Assembly (NCBI GenBank): GCA_002305125.1
Contig: DBQG01000040.1
Span: 1-21,152 of the forward strand
Direction: 5' to 3'
Source of the DNA: Patescibacteria group bacterium UBA1400
GTDB taxonomy: Bacteria > Patescibacteriota > Microgenomatia > UBA1400
Length of the DNA stretch: 21,152 nt
The notes under the pieces are model-generated. The model did no database searches, was not told the origin of the DNA, and worked only from the letters and a program-made list of their open reading frames with translations. Below, one piece after another: positions 1 through 6,793 of the stretch (position 1 is the first letter of the stretch; each line of letters opens with the position of its first letter). The translations under genes and the position numbers were made by a program.

Positions 1-678
1 AACCCGAGCAATAAATGAAGCAAACATAGGATCTGTTTCTTCTGCTGCTGCCAAAATTCTTGTCATAGTTTGAGAACTACAACTCCATTCTCTTGCCATA
101 GGTTTTAGCAATAAAGGCTGCCATCCTTCCGGAACATAAAAAGCATTCCCTTGTGTGTCCTTCATCGCTTCCAAAAACCTCATTCCCTCTACTCTGTTAA
201 TAAGATTTAAGAATCCTGCACTAGTTCTGGCTTGCCACTCCAATATAGCTGTCTCTGGAAAATCAACCAAAACCCCTTCCGGAGTCCTTTCTTTTATGTG
301 TTTAAATTTACCTACCCATTTTTGAACCGTTGAAGGATTAACGTTAAGAACTTGAGCAGCCTGACTTAAAGTAAGATGGGGAAATCCTAGGGCATAATCA
401 GGATAAGGAGCTAAAGCAGCATCATAGGCGATAAACCTTTCAATAGTGTCTAAATAAGCCTCAGCTCCTGAAGAAAACGATGCTCCTCCTACCCTATTAT
501 CTTGTTTGAAAAAAGCCACAATATCCGCAACTTCACAACCATTAAACTCACCTATTTGTTCTAATTTAGGTAAGATATAATCAGTTAAGGTTCGATAAGT
601 AACTGCTTGTTCCCGGCAAAAATCTTCTAATTCCAAAGTTTGCTGTTCGTAAGCTACGCCGGTAAACTGTTCTACCAT
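1..678 (-). CDS. Winged helix-turn-helix DNA-binding protein (partial, C-terminus outside window)
   Basis: The frame is open from an ATG at 676-678 to the window edge, giving 226 codons with no stop, so the C-terminus is missing. Residues about 102-126 (motif LTLSQAAQVLNVNPSTVQKW) form a classic HTH, followed by a short hydrophobic beta-wing (about 132-148) as in MerR/excisionase-type DNA-binding proteins. The first 95 residues are acidic and probably helical. A second stretch at about 190-226 (MAREWSCSSQTMTRIL) could be another HTH, but this is weaker. No clear Shine-Dalgarno sequence precedes the ATG. A role as a transcriptional regulator is inferred from the fold only; the regulated genes are unknown. 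No transposase or integrase motif is visible in the part present. Confidence 0.72.
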   Translation of the reverse strand, partial: MVEQFTGVAYEQQTLELEDFCREQAVTYRTLTDYILPKLEQIGEFNGCEVADIVAFFKQDNRVGGASFSSGAEAYLDTIERFIAYDAALAPYPDYALGFPHLTLSQAAQVLNVNPSTVQKWVGKFKHIKERTPEGVLVDFPETAILEWQARTSAGFLNLINRVEGMRFLEAMKDTQGNAFYVPEGWQPLLLKPMAREWSCSSQTMTRILAAAEETDPMFASFIARV

Positions 679-839
679 AAGTTTAAAAAATTTAGAAAAG
701 CATTCTATACTGTGGGTTTTGCTTAATACTTTATTATTTTTATAATCAACTAAAAAGTTTTAAATTAAAGTTAGCTATTTTAACATTTTTTAGAAGTTTT
801 ATCTGCTCAATTCTTGTTCCTTAATAAAATAAGAATACC

Positions 840-1568
840 TTAACTCAATCCTGCTTCCTGAGTTTCCTGGCTAAAAGCACGACAATAACTTGTTACTTTT
901 TGAGACAATGGTTCTAAGTGGAATAATTCTACCAGCCTATGAATAAGTTCTCTACGTCTTCTTAATTCATATTCAGGAGAATTAACATAATTTTCTATAA
1001 CAGTCTGTGCTTTTTGACTATCAATCCTTTTATCTTGTCCCAAACGACCAAGCACATCTTCTGCAGAAAGAACTAAATAACTTCCCCTAAAATCACCGTT
1101 TCTATTTAAGAGCTTTTTTACCCTAGAAGCGTGGGTTTGATCACAAATCACTAAAGTTGTTCCTGTTTTTTCTCCATATCCTGTTTTATCCAAAACACCA
1201 CTACAGTTAACTAAGTTTTCCGTAGTAGTCCTGCTGTTTTCCTCATAATAAACATCAAGGTTGGAAGAGTCAAAATCTTTCACTCCCAATGTTTCTTGAA
1301 CAAAAAATTCTGCCATCTTCCTGCCCTCACTTCCCTTAGGACCTTTTAGTCCACCGGAAAAAATAATGGCGGTCTTTGTTCCCTCTGGTAAAAACATAGA
1401 GCTTGTCAAGCCAACAGCAGCAGCTACATTAAGCCTGCTTCTGGCATTAATTTCCCAATCTTCTTCTGACAAACCACCAGCTAGAACAACCACTGTTAAA
1501 ACCGGCTCATAATTTAACCCTTCCAAAGGTTTTATAGATAAGGGATAAACGCGCTCTTGTTCATACAT
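840..1568 (-). CDS. DUF218 / YdcF-SanA-like protein
   Basis: A 242-residue protein with the DUF218 pattern in order: a hydrophobic strand ending VVVLAGG (26-32), an Arg/Ala helix (42-50), IIFSGG (68-73), a helix starting at SEGRKMAEFF, ENSRTTTENL (110-119), and a late VICDQTHASRV (140-150) that corresponds to the family's VTs..H..RA motif. DUF218 proteins (YdcF, SanA) have a Rossmann-like fold and are linked to envelope functions, but their reaction is not settled. There is no TM segment or signal peptide, so this copy is probably cytoplasmic. A strong promoter lies directly upstream with its -10 only 8 nt from the ATG, and no Shine-Dalgarno sequence is present. The tail after residue 175 is charged and not explained by the domain. 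Confidence 0.8.
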   Translation of the reverse strand: MYEQERVYPLSIKPLEGLNYEPVLTVVVLAGGLSEEDWEINARSRLNVAAAVGLTSSMFLPEGTKTAIIFSGGLKGPKGSEGRKMAEFFVQETLGVKDFDSSNLDVYYEENSRTTTENLVNCSGVLDKTGYGEKTGTTLVICDQTHASRVKKLLNRNGDFRGSYLVLSAEDVLGRLGQDKRIDSQKAQTVIENYVNSPEYELRRRRELIHRLVELFHLEPLSQKVTSYCRAFSQETQEAGLS

Positions 1569-1576
1569 AACCTATT

Positions 1577-1605
1577 ATTATAGGACATAAAAATAATATT
1601 TGCAA
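1577..1605 (-). promoter_or_regulatory. Sigma70-type promoter of the DUF218 gene, predicted leaderless
   Basis: On the minus strand TTGCAA (1600-1605), a 17-nt spacer, and a perfect TATAAT (1577-1582). The ATG of the DUF218 gene follows after 8 nt, so the expected transcription start falls at or within about 2 nt of the start codon. Confidence 0.7.
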
Positions 1606-1623
1606 GAAATAAAAAGAAATTAA

Positions 1624-1645
1624 TACAATTAGAGCAAAAATTGTA
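1624..1645 (-). terminator. Weak intrinsic terminator candidate
   Basis: A perfect 7-bp inverted repeat (TACAATT / AATTGTA) with an 8-nt loop starts right after the stop codon at 1646. On the minus strand the downstream sequence is U-rich but broken (TTAATTTCTTTTT). The stem is all A-T and G-C poor, so termination would be weak. Confidence 0.35.
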
Positions 1646-2233
1646 CTACAACACGTTCTGATAGTCCCTAGCCATAGTAATCTTTATAATTTGATTTTGA
1701 TTATTAAGCTGAAAAGCCACAGTAAAATTATTTTCTGCTACACCAATAATGGCGTCTTTATAATCAGTTGGATCCTCTCTCATTAAACTGATGGCCGTAG
1801 CATTATTTTCATTAAAGTTCCATTCCCCCTGAGCTCCGTTTAAAAATTCCAGGGCCTGCAGAGCAGTTTCTTTGCTAACCACCCCACAGCAATCAGTAGC
1901 TTCTTGAATAACCACCAATTCCTCTCTTAAATAGCCTTCAAGAGCCTGCCAATTACCTGCTTTAACGGCAGTAATAATATTCTCCTTAACAGCCTCTTGG
2001 ATATCAGCCAAAGGACACAGGCTTAATTCTTCGGCAGAAACAGGATCAAGGCTAGGAAGAGATGAACTGAGAACAGCACTAGGACTGGCCTGAGGTGAAA
2101 CAGATGGAGAGACATTAGGCAATATTTCCAAACCCCCTCCTCTTTCCACCCTGGTTCCGATAAAAAAAGCAATAATTGCAATCACAACTAAAAGTAATAA
2201 CAAAAGACCAATTTGTCCGCTATTGCCCCTCAT
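1646..2233 (-). CDS. Membrane-anchored protein of unknown function
   Basis: 195 residues. An N-terminal hydrophobic helix (about 8-26, GLLLLLLVVIAIIAFFIG) acts as an uncleaved anchor. A Ser/Pro-rich linker (about 38-66) follows, then a compact extracytoplasmic domain of about 125 residues. That domain has alternating helices and strands and a Cys-Cys pair (motif TDCCGVV), and may be NTF2/SnoaL-like, but I do not recognise the family with confidence. The gene has a good Shine-Dalgarno sequence (GGGAGG, 2240-2245, 6 nt before the ATG) and starts 22 nt after the GNAT-like gene, so the two are probably one transcript. The anchor-linker-domain layout is typical of small CPR surface proteins. Confidence 0.7.
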   Translation of the reverse strand: MRGNSGQIGLLLLLLVVIAIIAFFIGTRVERGGGLEILPNVSPSVSPQASPSAVLSSSLPSLDPVSAEELSLCPLADIQEAVKENIITAVKAGNWQALEGYLREELVVIQEATDCCGVVSKETALQALEFLNGAQGEWNFNENNATAISLMREDPTDYKDAIIGVAENNFTVAFQLNNQNQIIKITMARDYQNVL

Positions 2234-2255
2234 CCTTTTCCTCCCATTTTCAAAA

Positions 2256-2846
2256 TTAATACCATTTGTATAAAGCCGAACCCCTTTTAGGATTAATCCA
2301 CTCTGCTACTCTCCTTTGTTTATTATACCCCAACTCCTGAAAAGCCGCTGTACTCCATCTTTGCAATCCAGAATCATCCACTGCCCAGGCAAATAAAGGG
2401 GTATTCTGGTCCTGGGCAAACTTTTGAAGCAGTTTATCCATAAGCAAGCTTGCCCTTCTACCCCAACCTTTTCCCCTATTACTTGATTCAATAGAAGCAA
2501 CTTCTACCCAGGCAAAATTTTCCAGCCCTCTTTTATAAGCAATACTAGGACAATAACTATTGTCTTCCGGCGGATGAAACTCTAAGATTTGTAAAGTAGG
2601 TCCCATTATTACAAGCCAATTATTTTTATAAGGGTGCTCTCTTTGCATTTCAACTGCAAACCTCTCACTCTCAATATCAACTGCTCCCAATCTAATCTCC
2701 TGTCCGGTAACAACATCTGTTTCCTGCCAGGGACAAAAAGAAGGCATCTGAGAAACCAAGTTGTCAACTCCATTAATAAACCCCTGAGGAAGATCAGGAA
2801 GTTGAAGACCTCTACCCGAACCAAACCGTTCAATAAAGTAAAACAT
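2256..2846 (-). CDS. GNAT-like acetyltransferase, probable
   Basis: 196 residues, no signal peptide. Residues 114-145 look like GNAT motif A: a strand WVEVASIE, then RGKGWG (124-129), the R/Q-x-x-G-x-G/A acetyl-CoA pyrophosphate loop, then the long helix RASLLMDKLLQKF. A strand LFAWAV (151-156) and a helix ending FQELGY (169-174) match the C-terminal half of the fold. The first 110 residues diverge from standard GNATs, so the substrate cannot be named. The ATG at 2844-2846 has no Shine-Dalgarno sequence. A TATAGT box lies only 2 nt upstream, too close to serve this ATG in the usual way; an alternative TTGTTA-N18-TATGTT pair lies further up. The gene is probably co-transcribed with the membrane-anchored gene downstream. 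Confidence 0.6.
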   Translation of the reverse strand: MFYFIERFGSGRGLQLPDLPQGFINGVDNLVSQMPSFCPWQETDVVTGQEIRLGAVDIESERFAVEMQREHPYKNNWLVIMGPTLQILEFHPPEDNSYCPSIAYKRGLENFAWVEVASIESSNRGKGWGRRASLLMDKLLQKFAQDQNTPLFAWAVDDSGLQRWSTAAFQELGYNKQRRVAEWINPKRGSALYKWY

Positions 2847-2909
2847 TAACTATACTTTAAATAATAGTAACATATCAAATTATAAACTTATATAACAATA
2901 AACATTCAT

Positions 2910-3776
2910 TTATGCCAGCTTTTGTTTAAGAATTTTTTTAATCTCTTCACCAATTTCTTCATCATTTAACATAAAGTCTATAACGGTTTTATGGTAATTA
3001 AGCTTATTTCCGGCATCATAAAGTTTGGCATTTTGCAGTTGGGCCACTAAAACCTCTCTTTTTTTAACCAGTTTATTTATCCCGTCAACCAACCACAACT
3101 CTCCATCCTTGCCTTGACTTAAATCTTCCAAAATAGGAAAAATGTCAGGAGTCAATACATAAGTGCCATAAGCAGCAATATCAGAAGGAGACTTCTCTGC
3201 TCCTGGTTTTTCAATGATTTTTTCTAGTTTATAAATACTATCTTTAAAAGGTTTAATAGCACACATTCCCCTATTGCTCATTTCTTCCCGGGAAACTTTT
3301 AAACCGGCAATAACCGGACTATTATATTGTTCAAAAACACACAAACACTGAGACAACCTAGGAGGAGTAGCCATAATAAACTGATCTCCCCAAAGGACGG
3401 CAAAAGGCTCATCACCTACGGCTCGGCGGGCTGATAAAACTGGCGTAGCATTACCATAAGGCCCTTTTTGCCGGACAAAGATAAAGTTAGCCATTTCTGC
3501 CACCTGCCTGATTTTTTTCAACCTCTCGGTCTTACCCTGCTTCTCCAGTCTCCACTCAAGCTCAGGCAAATAGTCAAAATAGTCTTCAATAGCTCTTTTA
3601 TGATAGGAAGTAACAATAATAATATCTTTAATTCCTGAAGCCACACACTCTTCAACCACATACTGAATCACCGGCTTATCAACTATGGGCAGCATTTCTT
3701 TGGGCAAAGCCTTGGTCCAGGGAAGAAAACGGGAACCAATTCCGGCAGCCGGAATAACAGCTTTTGTAACCTTCAT
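2910..3776 (-). CDS. galU: UTP-glucose-1-phosphate uridylyltransferase family protein (copy 1)
   Basis: 288 residues with the GalU signature: AAGIGSRFLP (10-19), then PKEMLPIVDKPVIQY (25-39), which form the nucleotide-binding loop and metal/sugar region. The later parts IIEKPG, SPSDIAAYGTYVLTP and YDAGNKLNY are also conserved; the last keeps the GNK motif of canonical GalU. The reaction expected is UTP plus glucose-1-phosphate to UDP-glucose plus PPi, feeding envelope glycan synthesis. The region normally reading GLGHAV is PYGNATP here, as in copy 2. The start is set at the ATG at 3774-3776: the GTG 18 nt upstream (3794) lies inside the predicted spacer next to the -10 and would not be transcribed. 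A promoter with the -10 eight nt before the ATG suggests a leaderless mRNA. Confidence 0.9.
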   Translation of the reverse strand: MKVTKAVIPAAGIGSRFLPWTKALPKEMLPIVDKPVIQYVVEECVASGIKDIIIVTSYHKRAIEDYFDYLPELEWRLEKQGKTERLKKIRQVAEMANFIFVRQKGPYGNATPVLSARRAVGDEPFAVLWGDQFIMATPPRLSQCLCVFEQYNSPVIAGLKVSREEMSNRGMCAIKPFKDSIYKLEKIIEKPGAEKSPSDIAAYGTYVLTPDIFPILEDLSQGKDGELWLVDGINKLVKKREVLVAQLQNAKLYDAGNKLNYHKTVIDFMLNDEEIGEEIKKILKQKLA

Positions 3777-3784
3777 ATATTTTG

Positions 3785-3793
3785 ATTTTAACA
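3785..3793 (-). promoter_or_regulatory. Extended -10 promoter of galU copy 1, predicted leaderless
   Basis: On the minus strand TGT-TAAAAT (-10 at 3785-3790 with the TG extension at 3792-3793), 8 nt before the ATG. The -35 is poor (TTGTTT at an 18-nt spacing), as is usual for extended -10 promoters. Confidence 0.55.
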
Positions 3794-3836
3794 CTTTTAA
3801 AAAGGGGAAAACAATAAAAACAATAATCGTATGCGA

Positions 3837-4088
3837 TTATTCAAGAACTGGCTCTGGCCAAACTAAATGGCAAGCCTCTACTACCTCTGATCCATTAGGA
3901 CAAACAGGACATCTGTTTCCAGGAGAAACTACATCTGTTATGGTTCCGTCACCAGCTTCACAAGAAACAGTAGCAAAAGCATCTTTATGAACAGGATCTT
4001 CTCCACGCTCAGGCCTTGCACATGCGCCCGTACCAGCTACAACCAAAAGACCTGCCATAACTATCCTGGGTAAAAATCTTTTTTCCAT
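3837..4088 (-). CDS. Small secreted or lipoprotein-like protein, Cys-rich
   Basis: 83 residues. The N-terminus has basic residues (KR, R), a short hydrophobic core (IVMAGLLVVAGTGA) and a Cys at 23, which looks like a signal peptide with a poor lipobox (TGAC rather than LxxC). The mature part of about 60 residues has three more Cys, including CPVC, and no recognised domain; CPVC resembles a thioredoxin-type CXXC, but the length and surroundings do not fit thioredoxin. It lies alone between the two galU copies on the same strand. The predicted promoter upstream is unusual because two palindromes lie in its leader. No Shine-Dalgarno sequence is seen. I do not recognise a family. Confidence 0.55.
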   Translation of the reverse strand: MEKRFLPRIVMAGLLVVAGTGACARPERGEDPVHKDAFATVSCEAGDGTITDVVSPGNRCPVCPNGSEVVEACHLVWPEPVLE

Positions 4089-4092
4089 AGTT

Positions 4093-4116
4093 TTAATATT
4101 AATTTTTTAATATTAA
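4093..4116. repeat. Two perfect TTAATATTAA palindromes
   Basis: The 10-bp palindrome occurs at 4093-4102 and 4107-4116, separated by TTTT. Both lie between the promoter and the ATG of the small Cys-rich protein, where they could be an operator or an mRNA structure. In such AT-rich DNA chance is possible; one more copy occurs at 12713-12722. Confidence 0.5.
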
Positions 4117-4124
4117 ATATGAAT

Positions 4125-4151
4125 ATTATACGATAAAAGTATTTTTGTCAA
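4125..4151 (-). promoter_or_regulatory. Promoter candidate of the small Cys-rich protein gene
   Basis: On the minus strand a perfect TTGACA (4146-4151) and a perfect TATAAT (4125-4130), but only 15 nt apart. A TAATAT two nt further on would give the normal 17-nt spacing. The expected leader is about 28-35 nt. Confidence 0.55.
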
Positions 4152-4198
4152 TACTATAAGACGCAAATGAAAGAAGCACTATATATACATAAAGAAAG

Positions 4199-4432
4199 CT
4201 AATAATTTTTCAGCCTTTCCATTAACAAATCTATCGGTCCTCCGGGAGTTGGTTCAAAATCAAATTTAAGAACATGGTTTAAAATATCGGCATCAAATCC
4301 GGCAACTGCTCTTTGCCAATCAGCTTCAGTTATTTCTGATGGATCTATCTCTCCTCTTAAACACCTGTCAACCCTATTATAAACCGCCTGACTATCAGAA
4401 TGTATAGACCCAAGTTCAGAATTATTATCCAT
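4199..4432 (-). CDS. Small acidic protein of unknown function
   Basis: 77 residues, acidic, with no signal peptide or TM segment and a probable helical C-terminus (DLLMERLKNY). The sequence has no recognised motif. Support comes from an intact frame with an ATG start and balanced composition in a region otherwise too AT-rich for coding. No Shine-Dalgarno sequence is present. A weak promoter-like pair (TTGCTA, 17 nt, TAATAT) ends 6 nt before the ATG, matching the leaderless geometry seen at other genes here. Its position between the Cys-rich protein and galU copy 2 says nothing clear about function. It could be a spurious ORF. Confidence 0.45.
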   Translation of the reverse strand: MDNNSELGSIHSDSQAVYNRVDRCLRGEIDPSEITEADWQRAVAGFDADILNHVLKFDFEPTPGGPIDLLMERLKNY

Positions 4433-4490
4433 ATCAATATATTAACCAGATTTTTAATCAATAGCAAAATTTAGAAAAAATAAAACGGAG

Positions 4491-5381
4491 TTATTTTAAA
4501 TTTAAAGATTTTAAGTAACCTTTAAATTCGGGTCCAATATCTTCCCTTTCAATGGCAAACTCCACCATGGTTTTCATATACCTTAAAGGGTCTCCTGTAG
4601 TAAGCCACTTTCCTTTAATTGGTTGGGCAATAACCCTATCTTTTTTGGCCAGTTCATTTAAAAGATCGGCCACCCACAATTCATTATCTTTACCAAACTT
4701 TCCTTTTTCAAAATGCTCTACCGCCGTCCTAATAACTTTAGGAGTAAAGATAAAGCGTCCGAATTGAGCCATATTAGAGGGGGCTTTTTCAGGAGGCATC
4801 TTTTCCAAAAGCTTGGTTATTTGGTTAATTTTACTCCCTTTTTTATATTTAACCGTACCATAACGGGACAATTCCTCGTCCGGCGTCCTTTGCACTGCCA
4901 AAATAGCAGTTGGTTTATGCTTGTTAAAAACATTGATAAGCTGTTTTAAGCAAGGAGGTTTACCTTTAACCAAATCATCTCCAAACATATAAGCAAATGG
5001 TTCATCCTTATCAATAATGTTTTTAATGCATAAAAGCGGAGTGGCATTACCATAAGGAAGATGTCTTCCTTGCCTTATATAAATAAAGTTAGCCATTTTA
5101 TAAACCTTTTGCACTGTTTCCAAAGCTTCTTTTTTACCACTCTTTTCCAGCTGAATTTCAAGCTCAAGATTGGTATCAAAATGATTTTCCAAAGTAGATT
5201 GACCTACTCTGGTTATTAAAATAATATCTTTAATACCAGAGTCAACAGCCTCTTCCACCAAATACTGAACAATAGGCTTATCAATAATAGGCAACATTTC
5301 TTTGGGTTGATTTTTAGTTGCCGGAAGAAACCTGGTTCCATAACCTGCTACCGCAATTACTGCCTTTGTTATTTTTTTCAT
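4491..5381 (-). CDS. galU: GalU-type sugar-1-phosphate nucleotidyltransferase (copy 2)
   Basis: 296 residues from the ATG at 5379-5381. N-terminal signature VAGYGTRFLPATK (11-23) and PKEMLPIIDKPIVQY place it with GalU; FGDDL keeps the metal-binding Asp, and PSNMAQFGRFIFTP is conserved. It differs from copy 1 near the C-terminus: the GNK motif that contacts the sugar phosphate is replaced by TTGDPLRY, as in several archaeal-type nucleotidyltransferases, so it may accept another sugar or nucleotide. A longer frame to 5594 exists, but it would overlap the secE coding sequence and both promoters, and the conserved domain starts at the chosen Met. The promoter places its -10 eight nt before the ATG; a GGAAGG one nt before the ATG is too close for normal Shine-Dalgarno use. 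Confidence 0.88.
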   Translation of the reverse strand: MKKITKAVIAVAGYGTRFLPATKNQPKEMLPIIDKPIVQYLVEEAVDSGIKDIILITRVGQSTLENHFDTNLELEIQLEKSGKKEALETVQKVYKMANFIYIRQGRHLPYGNATPLLCIKNIIDKDEPFAYMFGDDLVKGKPPCLKQLINVFNKHKPTAILAVQRTPDEELSRYGTVKYKKGSKINQITKLLEKMPPEKAPSNMAQFGRFIFTPKVIRTAVEHFEKGKFGKDNELWVADLLNELAKKDRVIAQPIKGKWLTTGDPLRYMKTMVEFAIEREDIGPEFKGYLKSLNLK

Positions 5382-5389
5382 ACCTTCCA

Positions 5390-5419
5390 ATTTTATCTTT
5401 GACCCCAACTTATTGTCAA
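5390..5419 (-). promoter_or_regulatory. Promoter of galU copy 2, predicted leaderless
   Basis: On the minus strand a perfect TTGACA (5414-5419), an 18-nt spacer, and TAAAAT (5390-5395), 8 nt before the ATG. The -35 box overlaps that of a divergent secE promoter. Confidence 0.7.
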
Positions 5420-5441
5420 GCCTTCTTTTTCCTAGTAGAAT
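5413..5441 (+). promoter_or_regulatory. Upstream promoter of the secE-nusG-rplK-rplA operon
   Basis: TTGTCA (5413-5418), a 17-nt spacer and TAGAAT (5436-5441), each 5 of 6 to consensus. The predicted start is near 5448, giving a leader of about 37 nt. Confidence 0.65.
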
Positions 5442-5449
5442 AGTAAGGT

Positions 5450-5477
5450 TTGCTGTGTTAAAATCATATGATAAAAT
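5450..5477 (+). promoter_or_regulatory. Downstream promoter candidates of secE, one leaderless
   Basis: Two further extended -10 boxes: TGT-TAAAAT (-10 at 5459-5464) and TGA-TAAAAT (-10 at 5472-5477). The latter is 7 nt before the secE ATG and has only a weak -35 (TTGCTG, 5450-5455, spacer 16). Confidence 0.4.
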
Positions 5478-5484
5478 CAGGGTA

Positions 5485-5682
5485 ATGGAAATTAAAACGA
5501 CTAGTTCACCAATCAATTTTTTAAAAGAGGTTAGGGCTGAGTTAAACAAGGTCAAATGGCCTGCAAAACAGGATGTAGTTAAAATGACCGGCATTGTAAT
5601 TGGTGTTAGTGTAGTTGTAGGTGTATTATTATCAGGATTTGACCTGGCATTTACTAAAATTTTTGAATTAGTGTTAAAATAA
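5485..5682 (+). CDS. secE: Preprotein translocase subunit SecE
   Basis: 65 residues from the ATG at 5485. It has the amphipathic cytoplasmic helix FLKEVRAELNKVKWPAKQDV with the SecE hallmark KVxWP, then a single TM helix (about residues 35-60). SecE clamps SecY in the plasma membrane. The reading frame extends upstream to 5413, but those 24 codons run through the promoter and have no SecE similarity, so the internal Met is preferred. The length is normal for a single-TM bacterial SecE. It is the first gene of the cluster and is followed by nusG after 25 nt, the standard bacterial order. The nearest thing to a Shine-Dalgarno sequence is a weak AGGGT adjacent to the ATG. Confidence 0.92.
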   Translation: MEIKTTSSPINFLKEVRAELNKVKWPAKQDVVKMTGIVIGVSVVVGVLLSGFDLAFTKIFELVLK

Positions 5683-5707
5683 GAGAATTAAAAAAAGCTA
5701 AATAACT

Positions 5708-6334
5708 ATGGTAGAAGAAAATAAAATTAAAAAACCTGTTAAAAAAACAGGCAAAAAAAAGATAAAAAAAGTAGAAAAAAACCATATTGTCTTAAACGAC
5801 AAAGAGGTTAAAAACGCTCACTGGTATGTGGTTCACACCTATTCCGGCCATGAAGCTAAAGTAGCTCATGCTTTAAAACAAAGAGTTCAGTCAATGAGTT
5901 TATCAAACAAAGTACTTGAACTTTTAGTTCCTACTCAGAATAAGATTAGAATCAGTAAGGGTAAAAAATATAATGTCGCGGAAAAAATCTTTCCCGGCTA
6001 TCTACTAGTTAAAATGGCTTTAGATGACGATTCCTGGTTAACGGTAAGAACCACCACCGGTATTACCGGCTTTGTTGGTATTGGCAATAAACCAACTCCC
6101 CTTCCTGCCAGTGAAGTAAAAACAATTTTACAATTTATGGAAATGGAGGCTCCTAAATACAAAGCAGCCTTCTCTGTCGGTGAGGCTGTTAAAATTGTAG
6201 AAGGACCTTTTGCTGACTTTTTAGGAACAGTTGAGCATATTGATGAGGAAAAAGGTAAAGTAAGGGTACTAGTAAGTATTTTTGGTAGGGAAACTCCTGT
6301 AGAGCTTGATTTACTTCAAGTTAGTAAAATTTAA
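5708..6334 (+). CDS. nusG: Transcription termination/antitermination protein NusG
   Basis: 208 residues. After a 36-residue Lys-rich extension (KKPVKKTGKKKIKK), the NGN domain starts at HWYVVHTYSGHEAKV (38-52) and runs to about 135, including FPGYLLVKM and the TGITGFVG stretch. A KOW domain follows (about 155-208, FSVGEAVKIVEGPFADFLGTV). NusG binds the RNA polymerase clamp, affects pausing and Rho termination, and couples to ribosomes. The basic extension is unusual; typical NusG has about 180 residues and starts near the WYVV strand. The ATG choice is not fixed by a Shine-Dalgarno sequence, but no other Met lies between it and the domain, so the extension appears real. Confidence 0.95.
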   Translation: MVEENKIKKPVKKTGKKKIKKVEKNHIVLNDKEVKNAHWYVVHTYSGHEAKVAHALKQRVQSMSLSNKVLELLVPTQNKIRISKGKKYNVAEKIFPGYLLVKMALDDDSWLTVRTTTGITGFVGIGNKPTPLPASEVKTILQFMEMEAPKYKAAFSVGEAVKIVEGPFADFLGTVEHIDEEKGKVRVLVSIFGRETPVELDLLQVSKI

Positions 6335-6370
6335 GTAAAATTAAGGTAATTATAGTAAGGATTAAAAACT

Positions 6371-6793
6371 ATGGCAAAAAAAGTAAAAACAATTTTAAAA
6401 CTTAATGTTGAGGCTGGTAAAGCTAATCCAGCTCCCCCCATTGGTCCGGCTCTGGGACAGCACGGTGTTAATATTATGGATTTTTGCAAACAATACAATG
6501 AAAAAACCAAAGATATGCAAGGAATCATTCCTGCTCAGCTTACTATTTATGAAGATAGATCTTTTGACTTTATTCTTAAAAAACCGCCGGTAGCAGAATA
6601 TATTAAAAAACAGCTTAAAATCAGCAAAGGCAGTCAAACTCCTGGCAGAAAATCAGCCGGAACCTTAACTCAGGCAGATTTAGAAGAGATTGCTAAAGAA
6701 AAAATGTTTGACTTTAATACTGAAGACATAAGCGAAGCTAAAAAAATTATTGCTGGCAGCGCCAGAAGCATGGGCATAAAAGTGGAGGAATAA
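6371..6793 (+). CDS. rplK: 50S ribosomal protein L11 (uL11)
   Basis: 140 residues, the normal length. The N-terminal domain has the proline-rich [17 protein letters not shown] (19-35) that contacts the L7/L12 stalk base and thiostrepton site; the C-terminal rRNA-binding domain includes [14 protein letters not shown] and [11 protein letters not shown]. It binds the 23S GTPase-associated region. Start: ATG with a weak AAGGA 10 nt upstream. It overlaps nothing and its stop codon directly abuts the rplA ATG, implying translational coupling. Confidence 0.96.
   Translation: MAKKVKTILKLNVEAGKANPAPPIGPALGQHGVNIMDFCKQYNEKTKDMQGIIPAQLTIYEDRSFDFILKKPPVAEYIKKQLKISKGSQTPGRKSAGTLTQADLEEIAKEKMFDFNTEDISEAKKIIAGSARSMGIKVEE

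Noticed and set aside
3777..3794. GTG start giving a 294-residue GalU copy 1
   Set aside because: The codon lies in the extended -10 promoter and the conserved domain begins at the next ATG (3776).
5413..5484. N-terminal extension of SecE
   Set aside because: These codons run through the promoter boxes and show no SecE similarity.
5382..5594. N-terminal extension of galU copy 2 to 5594
   Set aside because: It would be antisense to the secE start and both promoters, and encodes no GalU sequence.
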